Shown: positions 17,670 to 27,179 of the stretch, piece by piece
How the letters are laid out: the number at the start of each line of letters is the position of its first letter
Numbering within the stretch: position 1 is the stretch's first letter
DNA from: Planctomycetota bacterium
GTDB taxonomy: Bacteria; Planctomycetota; B15-G4; SIAN01
DNA: 64,000 bases
Direction of reading: 5' to 3'
Assembly (NCBI GenBank): GCA_028289345.1
Contig: JANQQL010000025.1
Location: 806,001 to 870,000, forward strand
Notes under the pieces: generated by a model
What the model was told of the DNA's origin: nothing
Databases searched by the model: none
What the model saw: the letters and a program-made list of their open reading frames with translations, nothing else
Position numbers and translations under genes: made by a program

Positions 17670-18514
17670 CCAAAAGTCTTCATCGGTTGAGGTGCACTAT
17701 GGAGCGGTGGCGAGGATGGCTCCCAGCTCTGATTTCCCTCCTAGTGATTTCAGCAGCGCCCTATTTCTGGATAGTGCAGCAGTGCTCACGAGAACTTCTC
17801 CGGCTCCGAGTGCTGGAGAAGAGTGCGGCATTCGCTGTGGAGTCAGCCTTCTTTACCGAGGTTCTCGTGGAGAAAGCATGTCTGAGGTCTCGGTCGGCCC
17901 CGTGTTGTCTGTCGGCTGAAGCGAAACGAGCATTGTCAAGCCTGTCAGGCGTCTGGCCGATTCCGGTAATGGCACTAGATGTCACGTGTCTTGACGACAC
18001 CAGCATGGCACCGTGGACTGCTGAAGAGAGGGCCCAACGCGTTGCGGTGATAAGGCAGCAACTTGCTCGCACAAGAAGCAAGATTGCTGAACTGGAGGAG
18101 AATGTCTTTGTAACGTTGTTCCTTGAGAGCGGATTCTTCCCATGGAACGGAAAAGCACTCCTGTTACTTGTGGTTGCGCTCTCTGTAGCGGTGATTCCGG
18201 GTCTGGTGTGCTTAGTGAAGTTGTTTGTGAGATGTTGTTTGGTGCTTGGGAGAGATAACCAGATCCGTCACCTTCGTTGGTTCTGTAGGGGCGAGAGTCG
18301 CCAGATTCTCGATCACGCCCTTCGAGACATCAGACGAGACGCGCGTGAGATGCTTCGCCGAGGATACTCCAGAGCATTCGTTCGGTCTGTTTCATTGTGG
18401 GCAACGGTTCACTGCATTGTGCCAATTCTTGTCGATTGCGCGGTTCGAGGGACGAAGAAAGCTCTGTTCATTTCCTCAATAGAGGAGGCCATTAAGAGCC
18501 GTCCTCGCAATTGA
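17666..18514 (+). CDS. Membrane protein co-transcribed with PadR regulator
   Basis: The 282-aa protein starts at a GTG overlapping the PadR stop. It has an N-terminal hydrophobic segment (~18-38), an extracytoplasmic or loop region with several cysteines (including a CC pair), a second strong hydrophobic segment (~165-192), and a weaker one near 235-260. The C-terminal half contains a basic helical stretch (DHALRDIRRDAREMLRRGY). I recognise no family. The pairing of a short PadR regulator with a downstream small membrane protein is common in bacteria and often concerns envelope stress or transport, but nothing here fixes the role. Codon use is visibly AT-richer than in neighbours. Confidence 0.72.
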   Translation: MTKSLHRLRCTMERWRGWLPALISLLVISAAPYFWIVQQCSRELLRLRVLEKSAAFAVESAFFTEVLVEKACLRSRSAPCCLSAEAKRALSSLSGVWPIPVMALDVTCLDDTSMAPWTAEERAQRVAVIRQQLARTRSKIAELEENVFVTLFLESGFFPWNGKALLLLVVALSVAVIPGLVCLVKLFVRCCLVLGRDNQIRHLRWFCRGESRQILDHALRDIRRDAREMLRRGYSRAFVRSVSLWATVHCIVPILVDCAVRGTKKALFISSIEEAIKSRPRN

Positions 18515-18723
18515 GGGGAAACGGCGAGGGAGAAAGGGGTTGGGCGAATGCTCACGACAATCACTCGCTCCGCAGTATGTCTAGCACTCCGTGGGTACAA
18601 CAGAGCGCCCGGTTGTCCGACTCGCCTTCGTTCCAATCCAGTGCCGGCCAGTAGGCGCAGGTCTGAGGCGTGAGAGGTTGTAGGTGAGTAACAGTGGCTG
18701 AATAAACGCTGCAGCGCTTGAAC

Positions 18724-19965
18724 TCACTCCCCCACAGTCCGCACCACCTTGTTCGAAAGCTGAAGAGCCCCCGACTCCGCAAACACCGCCCCTTGCGCAT
18801 GCACAATGAGCCCCAGCAGATCGCTGTTCTGTCCAAGTACAGAATCGAACGGAGTCGTGGATGCACCGGGAACCGATCCAAGCAGCACCGGTTGAAACCA
18901 ACTCCCCTGCAAAGCGATGCCAAGTCCCGGCCCAAGTGACCCGTAAGGGGTCCACCCGCCGGCTCCTCCCAACAGCAGCAACGCCGTCCCCGCTTCTTCT
19001 TGCGTCAACTCGGCATGGAAGGTGTCTCCGGGATTGAGGTTTCCGGTGACGGTCAGTTGAGGAACCGGGTTGCTCCAGATGGGGATGGCTCCTTGGGTCG
19101 GAAGGCCCTCTTGTCCGGAAGCTCCGGGGCCTCCGCCGCCAGCGCCGGGCAGTAGGTTGACTCCGGAGCCGCGAATGACGGACAGTCCGGTGGAACTCAC
19201 TCCGTTGCCTCCTTGGCCGCCGGGACATTCCGCGCTGGTCGAGTCTCCGCCGGCTCCTCCTTGGAAGGTCTCGCTGCCGTTGCCGATCAGGTGCACTTGA
19301 GAACGAGTGATCTGGAGAGCATCGCCGCCGTTGCCAGGACAGGATCCCAGCCCCCCGGCCCCGCCGCGCAGCTCTCCGTTGCTCAGCATCACCCGTGAGT
19401 CCGTGAGCGAAAGGGCGGCGCCTCCATCTCGTTCGAAGAAAGTGCTTCCGTCGTTCCCGTGAATCACGAACTCAGTCATCTGCACCGTGGATGTTTCGAT
19501 GCTGACGGCGCTGGATCCTGCGCCACTGCCAAGCCGGACATCAATGCCGCTGGCCGAGACGTTCGGGCATTGCTGAATCCAAAGAGTGTTCTCGCCGGCA
19601 AAGAGCTGAAGGTCTTCCAGCACCACCTCGCCGCGGCAGTTCTCGACCAACAGCGGATAGCCCTGGGTTTCGGCACCGCCGAGCCCCGCGGTCTGACCAG
19701 TTGGCACGTCGCGAATCGCTCCTCCGAACGCGAGCAGAAAGGGTTCGTCCGAAGCGCGCACCAGAACGCCCTTGTTCAGGACCAAGTTCAGGTACGTCCC
19801 GGGCCTCACCAAGATGGTGTCTCCGGCGGTAGCCGCATCAATTGCCGGTTGGATCTCGGAGAAGTCACCATCGGCTCCTCCGACCGTCCACACATGAGCA
19901 GGAAGAGAAGGAGCAAGGAGTGGGAGGACAATCCCGGTGCAGATCACCGCAGCGCAACGACCCAT
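18724..19965 (-). CDS. Secreted parallel beta-helix protein
   Basis: The 413-aa protein has a signal peptide (MGRCAAVICTGIVLPLLAPSLPA) and then the characteristic opening WTVGGADGDFSEIQPAIDAA, used by planctomycete right-handed beta-helix proteins in which a DUF1565-like segment defines a start of repeats. Residues ~50-300 are a repeated glycine-rich beta-helix, and the end is a compact beta domain (GNLNPGDTFHAELTQEEAG). The start at 19965 is preceded by GAGG and directly followed by the signal. It is likely exported to the cell surface; polysaccharide binding or a structural role is plausible, but no catalytic residues are evident. Confidence 0.8.
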   Translation of the reverse strand: MGRCAAVICTGIVLPLLAPSLPAHVWTVGGADGDFSEIQPAIDAATAGDTILVRPGTYLNLVLNKGVLVRASDEPFLLAFGGAIRDVPTGQTAGLGGAETQGYPLLVENCRGEVVLEDLQLFAGENTLWIQQCPNVSASGIDVRLGSGAGSSAVSIETSTVQMTEFVIHGNDGSTFFERDGGAALSLTDSRVMLSNGELRGGAGGLGSCPGNGGDALQITRSQVHLIGNGSETFQGGAGGDSTSAECPGGQGGNGVSSTGLSVIRGSGVNLLPGAGGGGPGASGQEGLPTQGAIPIWSNPVPQLTVTGNLNPGDTFHAELTQEEAGTALLLLGGAGGWTPYGSLGPGLGIALQGSWFQPVLLGSVPGASTTPFDSVLGQNSDLLGLIVHAQGAVFAESGALQLSNKVVRTVGE

Positions 19966-20131
19966 GACAATGCCTCGCACAATGGGAAAGAAGGGAGGGG
20001 GCCAGCCGGGGGCAATGTTACGGCAAGAGCCGACCGAAGGGTTGGACGGACGCGCCATTTGATTGCTTCGAATGGGCGAATGGGAGGTCGTCCAAATGGA
20101 ACCCGCACTTCGTCAGATCGCAGATGCCCAC

Positions 20132-20512
20132 TCACGTGGTTGGGTCCAGTGGCCACCCTTCGAGGCTTCCTTGGATTGCCTCCCACGTTCCTGCGATCGC
20201 CGCATTCCGCATGTCCCTCAGTGCGTTGCGTACCCAGCGACTCGCGACGTCGTAACTGCAGCCCTTGCGCTCGGCAATCTGCTTCACCGTCAGATTGCTC
20301 CCCAACACGAGAACTAGCACTTCCCTTGACCGCTTCGAAAGCGGGTCGGGGAGCGGACGCGTTCGATCTTCCGGTCGATACCAGGCGAGGGTGCCGCAAT
20401 TCGGGCATGGGCCGTCCTAAGTGAGAATCGACAGTTCGATCCATCCCTCCTTCCCGCAGACCGCACAGTGATGCGGAGTGCCTCCGCGGGTTCGGGTGGA
20501 TGGTTGGGTCAT
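20132..20512 (-). pseudogene. Zinc-ribbon/HTH regulator interrupted by one in-frame TAG
   Basis: The minus strand from an ATG at 20512, with a good GAGAGGAA site upstream, codes 31 residues, then TAG at 20417-20419, then continues in the same frame for 95 residues to 20132. Joined, the product has a four-cysteine zinc ribbon (CAVC before the stop, CPNC shortly after it) and a C-terminal HTH of LuxR/sigma-region-4 type (SKRSREVLVLVLGSNLTVKQIAERKGCSYDVASRW). The stop falls between the two cysteine pairs. Everything else is intact, so this is a young pseudogene, a sequencing error or a readthrough gene. The HTH part alone could start internally. Confidence 0.68.
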
Positions 20513-21045
20513 CTCGCGGTTCCTCTCGTCGAAAGACTAGGCCATCCCTCCCACATCCGCGAGCCGAAGACCGTTGGTCGGCCACCGCTCTTCGTCTCAG
20601 GGGAGCCGGCTCTGACCAAGCTCCCCGCGCGCTGCCGCGAGAAATGTCTGAAACGGGATGACGGGTGTTGTCGTCGGATGTCGCTTGTTTGACGGCTCGG
20701 TGGCTCAACCGGCGTTCCGGTGGGGGGGAGCGGCTTTGTTCGGACCTTTGTTTGACCGTGGTTTCGGGAAAGTACGGAGGCCTGGTGGTTTGGGAGTCTC
20801 TGTGGTTCCGGTGGCCAGTGTTTGGCCGAGGAGGAGAGCGCGGAATCTTTCCGAGAACGGCACGCGGCCCCTTGCGCCCGACCAAGGGAATCGGTGACGG
20901 GGGAACCCGGGACGAGCGCGCGTCGTCCGACCCCTTGTTCGGTGATTCTTCGGGGGCACAAATGGGTGCCATGCGGTTCTTCATGAACTGCTTACACACC
21001 TGAAACCGCGTTTTTCCCTTACTTCCCCCGGATGGTTTTCGGAGG
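20513..21045. other. Intergenic region
   Basis: This 533-bp gap lies between the interrupted regulator and the histidine kinase, which are divergent, and should hold their promoters. No convincing gene, repeat or terminator was found. Confidence 0.3.
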
Positions 21046-23697
21046 ATGGTTCCGGGACCCAAAACCAAGAGTTTTATGGAACGCCCTTTCGCGGCCAAGG
21101 AAACGAAGCGGTTCGGTCGCACCAGGCTCGTCGACTTCGGGCTGGTGTTTGGTCTTGCTTGCGCCTGGTGCAGCGATTCGACCGCGGTCGCCCAGGTGTC
21201 ACCGATCCTGTTGCCCGAAGACGTCTCGCACCTGAACTTGTCCGAGGCGATCAAGGCCCTCGATGAGTCGGGCTGGCCCGCCGATGAGAACACGGACGTG
21301 CTGGTCGAGCATGTCTTGGAGCTGCTCGAGTCTCGGCCCAGTGACCGAGATGAGGTTTATGTCCACGCTCGCTACGGCTCCCTTCTCTTCAACGAACACG
21401 GAGACGCGTACGCGGCCAGAGAGTTCTTGGAGCGAGCCGTCGAACTGGGGGAACGGCTTCGCGACGATCTCACCAGAGCACAGTCGGGAGCGAACCTGGT
21501 CAAGGTGTTCCTCGTGCTTGGCGAGTTCGAGAAGGCGATTTCCGCGGCCGGTCCGGCTCTGCGCGCCGCGGAGTCCGAGCAGAGGCGGGATCTCATCAGT
21601 GCGATCATCCTTGACCAGGGAACGGCACACGATCAGCTCGGGGATGCAGAGAAGGCGTTCGGCGCCTACTCCCAAGCCTTGGAGATGGCTCGCGAGGACA
21701 ACCATCAGCAGCGCATCGTAGAAGGGCTCAACAACGTCTCCGCCGTTGCGCTGAACATGGGCCGATTGGAGGTTGCCCAAATCCACCTCGAGGAAGCCCT
21801 CGCCCTCACCGCGCCGGAACAGAAGAACGAGCGCTCGGCGATTCTCAGCAACCTGGGAGACATCTGCCGGCAGCGGGACGACCTGGCAGGGGCCATGGAA
21901 CTGCACCGCGAAGCATTGGCGTTGCAGTCCGAAGTCGGGACCGAGGCGGGCATTGCCCAAGCTCGATTCCGTCTCGGTGAAATCTACGCTGCGATGGGGG
22001 AGTATCCCCAAGCGCTCCGCGAACTGGAAGCCGCCTTGAAGACCCAAGAGCGCCTGCTTCTGGCTCCCGCGATGGCCAACTCCCTGGCGGCATTGGTGCC
22101 CGTCTATCAAGCGCTCGGCCGTTCGTCCGATGCTCAGCAAGCGGGGTTCGAGGGCTTGCGACTTGGCGAGCGGATGGAAATGAAGGCCCGCCAGTCGAAG
22201 GCGCTTCTGGCCCTGAGCGAGCTCTACGGAGAGCTTGGCGATCACGAGCTGGCGGCGCAATGCCTCTTGCAGCGCGCCCCCTTGCAGCAGGAGCTGTGGT
22301 CGGATCGATACGCCGTTGGCATGGCTGAGTGGGAAGCCAAGTTCAACAAGGCGGAAAGCGAAAGGCAAATCGAGGTGGCGGAGCGCAGGAGCGCCGAGCT
22401 GCAGCGCAACGCCTCGTTTCTCGTCGGCGGATTGCTGTTGGTGCTCGGCTGGGTGGGGTGGAGTCGGTTCCTGTCCGGTCGTCGCGAGCGTCGCATGCTC
22501 GAAGAGAAGCGCGAGCTGGAACACAAGCTGTTCCAAAGCCAGAAGCTGGAGAGCATGGGGTTGCTCGCCGGAGGAGTCGCTCACGACTTCAACAACATCT
22601 TGATGGGGGTCCAGGGAAACATCAGCTTAGCTCGGCTCCAGGTGCCCGGTGACTCTCCAATGAATGAGTTCCTGAACGGCATCGAAGAGTCCTCGAAGCG
22701 CGGTGCCACCCTCGCCCAGCGCATGCTCACCTACTCCGGGCGCAGCCGCTTCAGCTATGAACCCGTCGACGTCAACCGGCTGGTGCGCTGGACTTGCAAG
22801 ATGCTGCCCGTCAGCACGGTCAAGAACATCCGCTTGGAATACTTCCTGTCGCCCGACTTTCCCCATGCTCACGCCGATTCCACCGAACTCGGCCGCGTGC
22901 TGATGAATCTGGTCACCAATGCGGCGACCGCCATCGGTGACGAGCAAGGCACCATCCAAGTGCGGACCCTAGTCAAGCACTTCCTGGATCCGGTCGAAGC
23001 TCCTTCGGGAGGCCTCGGGAGTCTCCATCCCGGCAGTTACGTCGTCCTCATCGTGAACGACACCGGACGCGGCATGAATGAGGCCACCCGCCAACGAATC
23101 TTCGAACCCTTCTTCACCCGCAACAAGAATCGCAAAGGCCGGGGCCTTGGCCTCTCCACCGTCGCCGGCATCGTCCGCAGCCACCACGGCATGATCACCG
23201 TCGACAGCCAACTCAACCGTGGCACCAGCTTCTGCGTCTACATCCCCATCGTCGAAACCCCCAAGCCCGAGTTCCAAGTCGCCGAGCCTCTGGCCCTGTC
23301 CGGGGCCCAACTCACCGGCAACGTCCTCGTCATCGACGACGACCCCGTGGTCCTACGAACCCTCACCACCATGTTGAGCGGTCTCGGCTTGGACGTGATC
23401 GCCAGTGGTGGAGGACGCCAAGGACTGCGACGCTTCCGCGAAGATCCCGGTGCCGTGGACCTGGTGCTGCTGGACTGGAAGATGCCAGGCTTCTCGGGGC
23501 ATCAGACCTTGGAAGAGTTGCGTGTGACGCGATCGGATGTGCCGGTGGTGTTGATCACTGGGTGTGAGGATGGGGGCATCGCGTTCGAGGAAGGGGCGGT
23601 GCCGCGGTGTTCCGTGTTGCAGAAGCCGTTCACGCTGGAGGAGCTGCAGTCAGCGGCGGAGCGGGCGATGCGGAGTGGGTCGGAGCGGGTGGGCTAG
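21046..23697 (+). CDS. TPR hybrid sensor histidine kinase with receiver domain
   Basis: This 883-aa protein combines an N-terminal signal/anchor, TPR repeats at ~60-440, a transmembrane helix at ~455-475, a histidine kinase at ~500-745 and a receiver domain at ~765-883. The phospho-acceptor is His513 in AHDFNN. The ATP-binding part has LMNLVTNAATAI (N box), DTGRGM (G1) and GLGLSTVAGIV (G2). The receiver has the acidic pair DDD and phospho-acceptor Asp810 in LLDWKMPG. The TPR region is likely extracytoplasmic and senses a protein or peptide. No partner response regulator is adjacent. ATG 21046 has GGAGG only 1 nt upstream, so ATG 21076 is a fair alternative start. Confidence 0.88.
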   Translation: MVPGPKTKSFMERPFAAKETKRFGRTRLVDFGLVFGLACAWCSDSTAVAQVSPILLPEDVSHLNLSEAIKALDESGWPADENTDVLVEHVLELLESRPSDRDEVYVHARYGSLLFNEHGDAYAAREFLERAVELGERLRDDLTRAQSGANLVKVFLVLGEFEKAISAAGPALRAAESEQRRDLISAIILDQGTAHDQLGDAEKAFGAYSQALEMAREDNHQQRIVEGLNNVSAVALNMGRLEVAQIHLEEALALTAPEQKNERSAILSNLGDICRQRDDLAGAMELHREALALQSEVGTEAGIAQARFRLGEIYAAMGEYPQALRELEAALKTQERLLLAPAMANSLAALVPVYQALGRSSDAQQAGFEGLRLGERMEMKARQSKALLALSELYGELGDHELAAQCLLQRAPLQQELWSDRYAVGMAEWEAKFNKAESERQIEVAERRSAELQRNASFLVGGLLLVLGWVGWSRFLSGRRERRMLEEKRELEHKLFQSQKLESMGLLAGGVAHDFNNILMGVQGNISLARLQVPGDSPMNEFLNGIEESSKRGATLAQRMLTYSGRSRFSYEPVDVNRLVRWTCKMLPVSTVKNIRLEYFLSPDFPHAHADSTELGRVLMNLVTNAATAIGDEQGTIQVRTLVKHFLDPVEAPSGGLGSLHPGSYVVLIVNDTGRGMNEATRQRIFEPFFTRNKNRKGRGLGLSTVAGIVRSHHGMITVDSQLNRGTSFCVYIPIVETPKPEFQVAEPLALSGAQLTGNVLVIDDDPVVLRTLTTMLSGLGLDVIASGGGRQGLRRFREDPGAVDLVLLDWKMPGFSGHQTLEELRVTRSDVPVVLITGCEDGGIAFEEGAVPRCSVLQKPFTLEELQSAAERAMRSGSERVG

Positions 23698-23708
23698 GGT
23701 TGGTGAAG

Positions 23709-23730
23709 GGCACGCGGAACGTTGCGTGCC
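23709..23730. terminator. Hairpin between convergent genes
   Basis: GGCACGC (23709-23715) pairs with GCGTGCC (23724-23730) around an 8-nt loop in the 66-bp gap between the histidine kinase and the leftward gene. There is no T-run, so it may be a weak or Rho-assisted terminator for either transcript. Confidence 0.4.
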
Positions 23731-23763
23731 AAAGGGTCTTGGTTCGGAGTACTGAAGAATTCC

Positions 23764-26700
23764 CTACCTCTCCGCAACTTCCGCCGAATCGACGGTGAGA
23801 GGGATCGACAGCCGCTCGCCTGGGACAATCGCCGCCTCGATCTCCGAATCGCCACAGCGGACGAGGTATTGACCTGGGGGGAGTTCGTCGAAGACGACTC
23901 TCCCTTGCCGGTCCGTCGGCGCGGCTCGTTCTTCGATGGAAGAGTCGATCTCGAAAGCAGAGGTCAGAGAAACCATGGTTTCTGGGATCGCGGTCGCGGA
24001 GTTGGCGTCCTTCGCCAAGACTTCGAGAGATCCGAACCTTAGCAAGGAAATGGTGACCTCGCTGGTGTCACCGGTGACGAGGGTGATCTCATGGGTCGCC
24101 GGGACGTGGCCGGCCACGTTGCTGCTCACCAGAGTTCTTCCGGAGGGGAGGCGAGTCAGGCCAACTGTCCCCCTCGCGTTCGAAGTCTCGAGAAGTGGTG
24201 GGAGTGAAGAGGGACGGTGTTTGACAAACACCTCGACGGGTGCGAAGGGAATGGGGTGCCGCAGATCATTCTGGACGCGGACGTGGAGGCGAGCCTCGGG
24301 CTCCATCCAGTGTTCCAGGCGAGGAGTTCCTTCCTCGACGGGGAGTTTCAGAGTCTCGCCATAGTCATCGGCGTAGCCACGACCACTGACCCACACCAAG
24401 CATTGGGAAGCCTGAACCTCGTAGAAGCGGTAGGTCCCCTCTTCTCCAACTCGGGTCTGGTCGAGCAGCTTCTGGTTCGAAGGATCAATCAGCGAGACCA
24501 ACACGTCCGCGGGAGATTCGTGTTCATCGAACACCACTCCCTCGAGGAGGGGAGAGTCGACCAGGAAGGTCAAGTCATGCTCCAGCTGTCCCTCTGTCAA
24601 GGTGACGGGTTTGCTCAGATGCAACATGTCGCCGCGAAGAGTCGAAGTCACATTGACGCGGTAGTCGCCCACGGGAAGTCCGTAGAACGAGATGTTCCCA
24701 GCATCGTTGAAGAAACACTGAGCGACGAGTCGGTCATCCCGATTCGCTTGGAGTGAGTACAAAGTCGCTTCGTAGTCGAACCAGCGCTCTCTCGGATGGG
24801 TCATGCGGATCTGCCCACGGATCTCGCCGGGAGCTTGAGCGCCGAACTTCACCTCGGTCGTTTGGTTGGGCAGAACGCGGACCAATTGGGCTTGGGCTCC
24901 ATCTTGAGAGTGTTCCCCGGATCCCCAGTTGTCCATGAGTTCGATGACGTAAGAGCCTGGAGCCACGCCGGGAAAGAAGAACCTGCCGTCCTTGTCAGGC
25001 AAGACCATGGTGTCGACTTCGGTTCCGGGGACCGACAGAACGACTTCGCAAACCGTGTCCGGACGGGGCCAGGGGAGGTCGATGTGTCCCCGAATAGCCC
25101 CCGGGGGATCCATCACGAGTTGGTCGGGGAAGCTTGCTGCGTCCATGTCGCGAAACAGCTTCAATCCGACGGCGGGGGATTCCACGGCAAGGTCGAACCC
25201 ACGCTCGGGCAGACCCGCAAGGCGGAACGCTCCGTCGGATCCCGACATGGTTCGAGTCTTGGTGCCCAGCCGGGTGGCTTGGCCGGAAAAATTGCGTCCT
25301 GGCAAGTAGATGGACGCGCCAAGAACCGGAGCACCTTGGGAGTTGACCAGGCGACTCCAGATCTCCTCTCCGCGAGAGAGGATGGCTTGGACCGGTTCCG
25401 ATTCGCCGCCGCTGGGAACCGTTGCGGTGGTCCGATACGGAACGAAACCGGGCGCAGAGATCAACACCTCGAGCGTGTCGGGCCAAGCTTCGTGAACCGC
25501 GAAGTGCCCGTCTGTGCCCGAGAATGCCGTCCACTTCTCGGCATTCCGTGCCATCTCTTCCCACACGCGAGACGCTTCTGAGGGAGTGTAATGCACCTGG
25601 AAGTCTTGGACCGGATCACCGTTCTCGTCATGCACGGTCCCTACGATCGATCCGCGGCGACGAATCACTAGCTGGAGATCCGACTGCGGCGACACGACCG
25701 CCAGGCTTTGCATCGCGTAGCCGTCTTTGGAAGCCTCGACCGTGACCTGATGCCCTTCAGGAATCCAGTGCATGTACCAAGATCCATCAGGGTCGGTTTG
25801 AATCTGACCGATGTTGGATTGCGCGGTGTCCGAGGTGATCCAAATGTTGGCTTCATCGACCGGTGCGCCCGTCTCATCCACCACGGTTCCTCGAAACTCG
25901 CCCTGGGGGCGGAGTTCGAACTCGGCGAACGCGACGGTGTCCGGCTCGATCGTGACGAAGTGTTTCTTCAGCTCGTACCCTTCGACCATGGCAAATACGA
26001 AGGAGAGGCCCAGAGGCGCGTCCTCAATGACAAAGAAGCCGTTCTGGTCACTCCGGACGAGCGTCGAGTTGAGGGCGGGGAGTTGTCCTCGGGAGGCGCA
26101 CCCGACGGGCGCGTCCGCAATGGGCTCCCCATCGAGATCGCGCACGCTTCCACGAACGTTGCCGCGATGATCGACATGAACAACGAGGTGTTCGCCCGGA
26201 GGCGAAACCACGGGAATCACAGTTGTGGGATAACCGTCGACTTCGACGCGGAGCTCGGAATACTCGTCGCGCAGACTCTTGAAAACGAATGAACCGTTAC
26301 GGTCTGTCCGAGCGTTATCCCCCATGAGAATTCGGTCGAAGAGGCTGCGTTGAACGTTCTTCTCGCCTCCCCGTGAGAGAGCGCGGATGGATACCCTTGC
26401 GTTCTCGATGGGTTGCTGCTTCCTTGCATCTAGAACTAATCCCGTGAGCGTATCCGTTTGGCGCAGCGTCACGTGTGTTTCGTGAGTTGATTGCCGTTGC
26501 TCAACCCATCGATAGTGGGGAGAGAATCCTGCTTTTCGGACAATGATGAGGTGAGATGACTCGGTGGGGCACTCCACTCTCGCGAGTCCGCGAGAGTCGG
26601 TTGTTTTGAAATCGATGGCCATCGATTTCCGGAGCTTACCTGCGTGTGCCGAAGTCAAATCGACCAGATTCTCCGGCACGTCGCCGAAGATGATGACGCT

Positions 26701-27033
26701 TGCGCCGGAAATGGGATCGCGTGCAACACTCTGGACTAGGACGTCAACTGCGCGAATTGCTCGCGGGTGTTGATCATCTTCCCTGATGACGTCAACGACT
26801 TCTTGCATGGACGGTGCGGTAGCTCTGGTCTCCTGGAGGAGAGCGGTCTGCGCTGCGAGAGTTCTCTCGGTCCCCGGTGTGTCTCGTGATGAACTACCAT
26901 CGCCCCTTCGAGTGAGCTGAGTTTCCGACTCTCGGTCGTCTAGAAGGCCCCCCCCAACTAAGAGCGCCACGGAAACACATCCAAGTAGCAAATAGACCAT
27001 TCGTCGAGTCGAGTGCGGTTGGTTGGCAGCCAC
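23764..27033 (-). CDS. Large membrane-anchored carboxypeptidase-regulatory-like repeat protein (copy 1)
   Basis: The 1,089-aa protein has an N-terminal membrane anchor (residues ~11-30) and then a series of tandem CarboxypepD_reg/Cna-B-like beta-sandwich domains, recognisable by recurring cores such as GTVVDETGAPVDEANIW, GSIVGTVHDENGDPV and SAPGFVPY. It starts at a GTG with an AGGA site 7-9 nt upstream. No catalytic site is visible; such proteins usually act in adhesion or surface organisation. It is a tandem paralogue of the gene immediately upstream (~50% identical by eye in the middle), and both follow a sigma factor and anti-sigma-like gene in the same direction, suggesting that they are its regulon. 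Confidence 0.85.
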   Translation of the reverse strand: MAANQPHSTRRMVYLLLGCVSVALLVGGGLLDDRESETQLTRRGDGSSSRDTPGTERTLAAQTALLQETRATAPSMQEVVDVIREDDQHPRAIRAVDVLVQSVARDPISGASVIIFGDVPENLVDLTSAHAGKLRKSMAIDFKTTDSRGLARVECPTESSHLIIVRKAGFSPHYRWVEQRQSTHETHVTLRQTDTLTGLVLDARKQQPIENARVSIRALSRGGEKNVQRSLFDRILMGDNARTDRNGSFVFKSLRDEYSELRVEVDGYPTTVIPVVSPPGEHLVVHVDHRGNVRGSVRDLDGEPIADAPVGCASRGQLPALNSTLVRSDQNGFFVIEDAPLGLSFVFAMVEGYELKKHFVTIEPDTVAFAEFELRPQGEFRGTVVDETGAPVDEANIWITSDTAQSNIGQIQTDPDGSWYMHWIPEGHQVTVEASKDGYAMQSLAVVSPQSDLQLVIRRRGSIVGTVHDENGDPVQDFQVHYTPSEASRVWEEMARNAEKWTAFSGTDGHFAVHEAWPDTLEVLISAPGFVPYRTTATVPSGGESEPVQAILSRGEEIWSRLVNSQGAPVLGASIYLPGRNFSGQATRLGTKTRTMSGSDGAFRLAGLPERGFDLAVESPAVGLKLFRDMDAASFPDQLVMDPPGAIRGHIDLPWPRPDTVCEVVLSVPGTEVDTMVLPDKDGRFFFPGVAPGSYVIELMDNWGSGEHSQDGAQAQLVRVLPNQTTEVKFGAQAPGEIRGQIRMTHPRERWFDYEATLYSLQANRDDRLVAQCFFNDAGNISFYGLPVGDYRVNVTSTLRGDMLHLSKPVTLTEGQLEHDLTFLVDSPLLEGVVFDEHESPADVLVSLIDPSNQKLLDQTRVGEEGTYRFYEVQASQCLVWVSGRGYADDYGETLKLPVEEGTPRLEHWMEPEARLHVRVQNDLRHPIPFAPVEVFVKHRPSSLPPLLETSNARGTVGLTRLPSGRTLVSSNVAGHVPATHEITLVTGDTSEVTISLLRFGSLEVLAKDANSATAIPETMVSLTSAFEIDSSIEERAAPTDRQGRVVFDELPPGQYLVRCGDSEIEAAIVPGERLSIPLTVDSAEVAER

Positions 27034-27179
27034 GGTCGCATCCTGAGTTTGGGAATCCTGAGGTCCCCTACCCCTTCGTCGAGGCTTCGAGGAGGTGACG
27101 CTTACTCAGGGATGTACGCCGCCAGCGGACCGGGGATCACGCGTAAGTGACTCGCCGTCGATTCGCTCCTGACGCGGGG

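Noticed and set aside
18700..18720. CGCTGCAGCG palindrome downstream of the beta-helix gene as a terminator.
   Set aside because: The palindrome has no loop-forming centre and is too short to form a stable hairpin despite the nearby T-rich DNA.
20417..20419. TAG as a pyrrolysine or selenocysteine-like recoding site.
   Set aside because: TAG is not a selenocysteine codon, no recoding element is visible, and a DNA-binding zinc-ribbon protein is an unlikely pyrrolysine user. Simple nonsense mutation is more economical.
20665..21003. Plus-strand frame upstream of the histidine kinase.
   Set aside because: No ribosome site, no domain, and Arg/Gly-rich composition like random GC-rich DNA.
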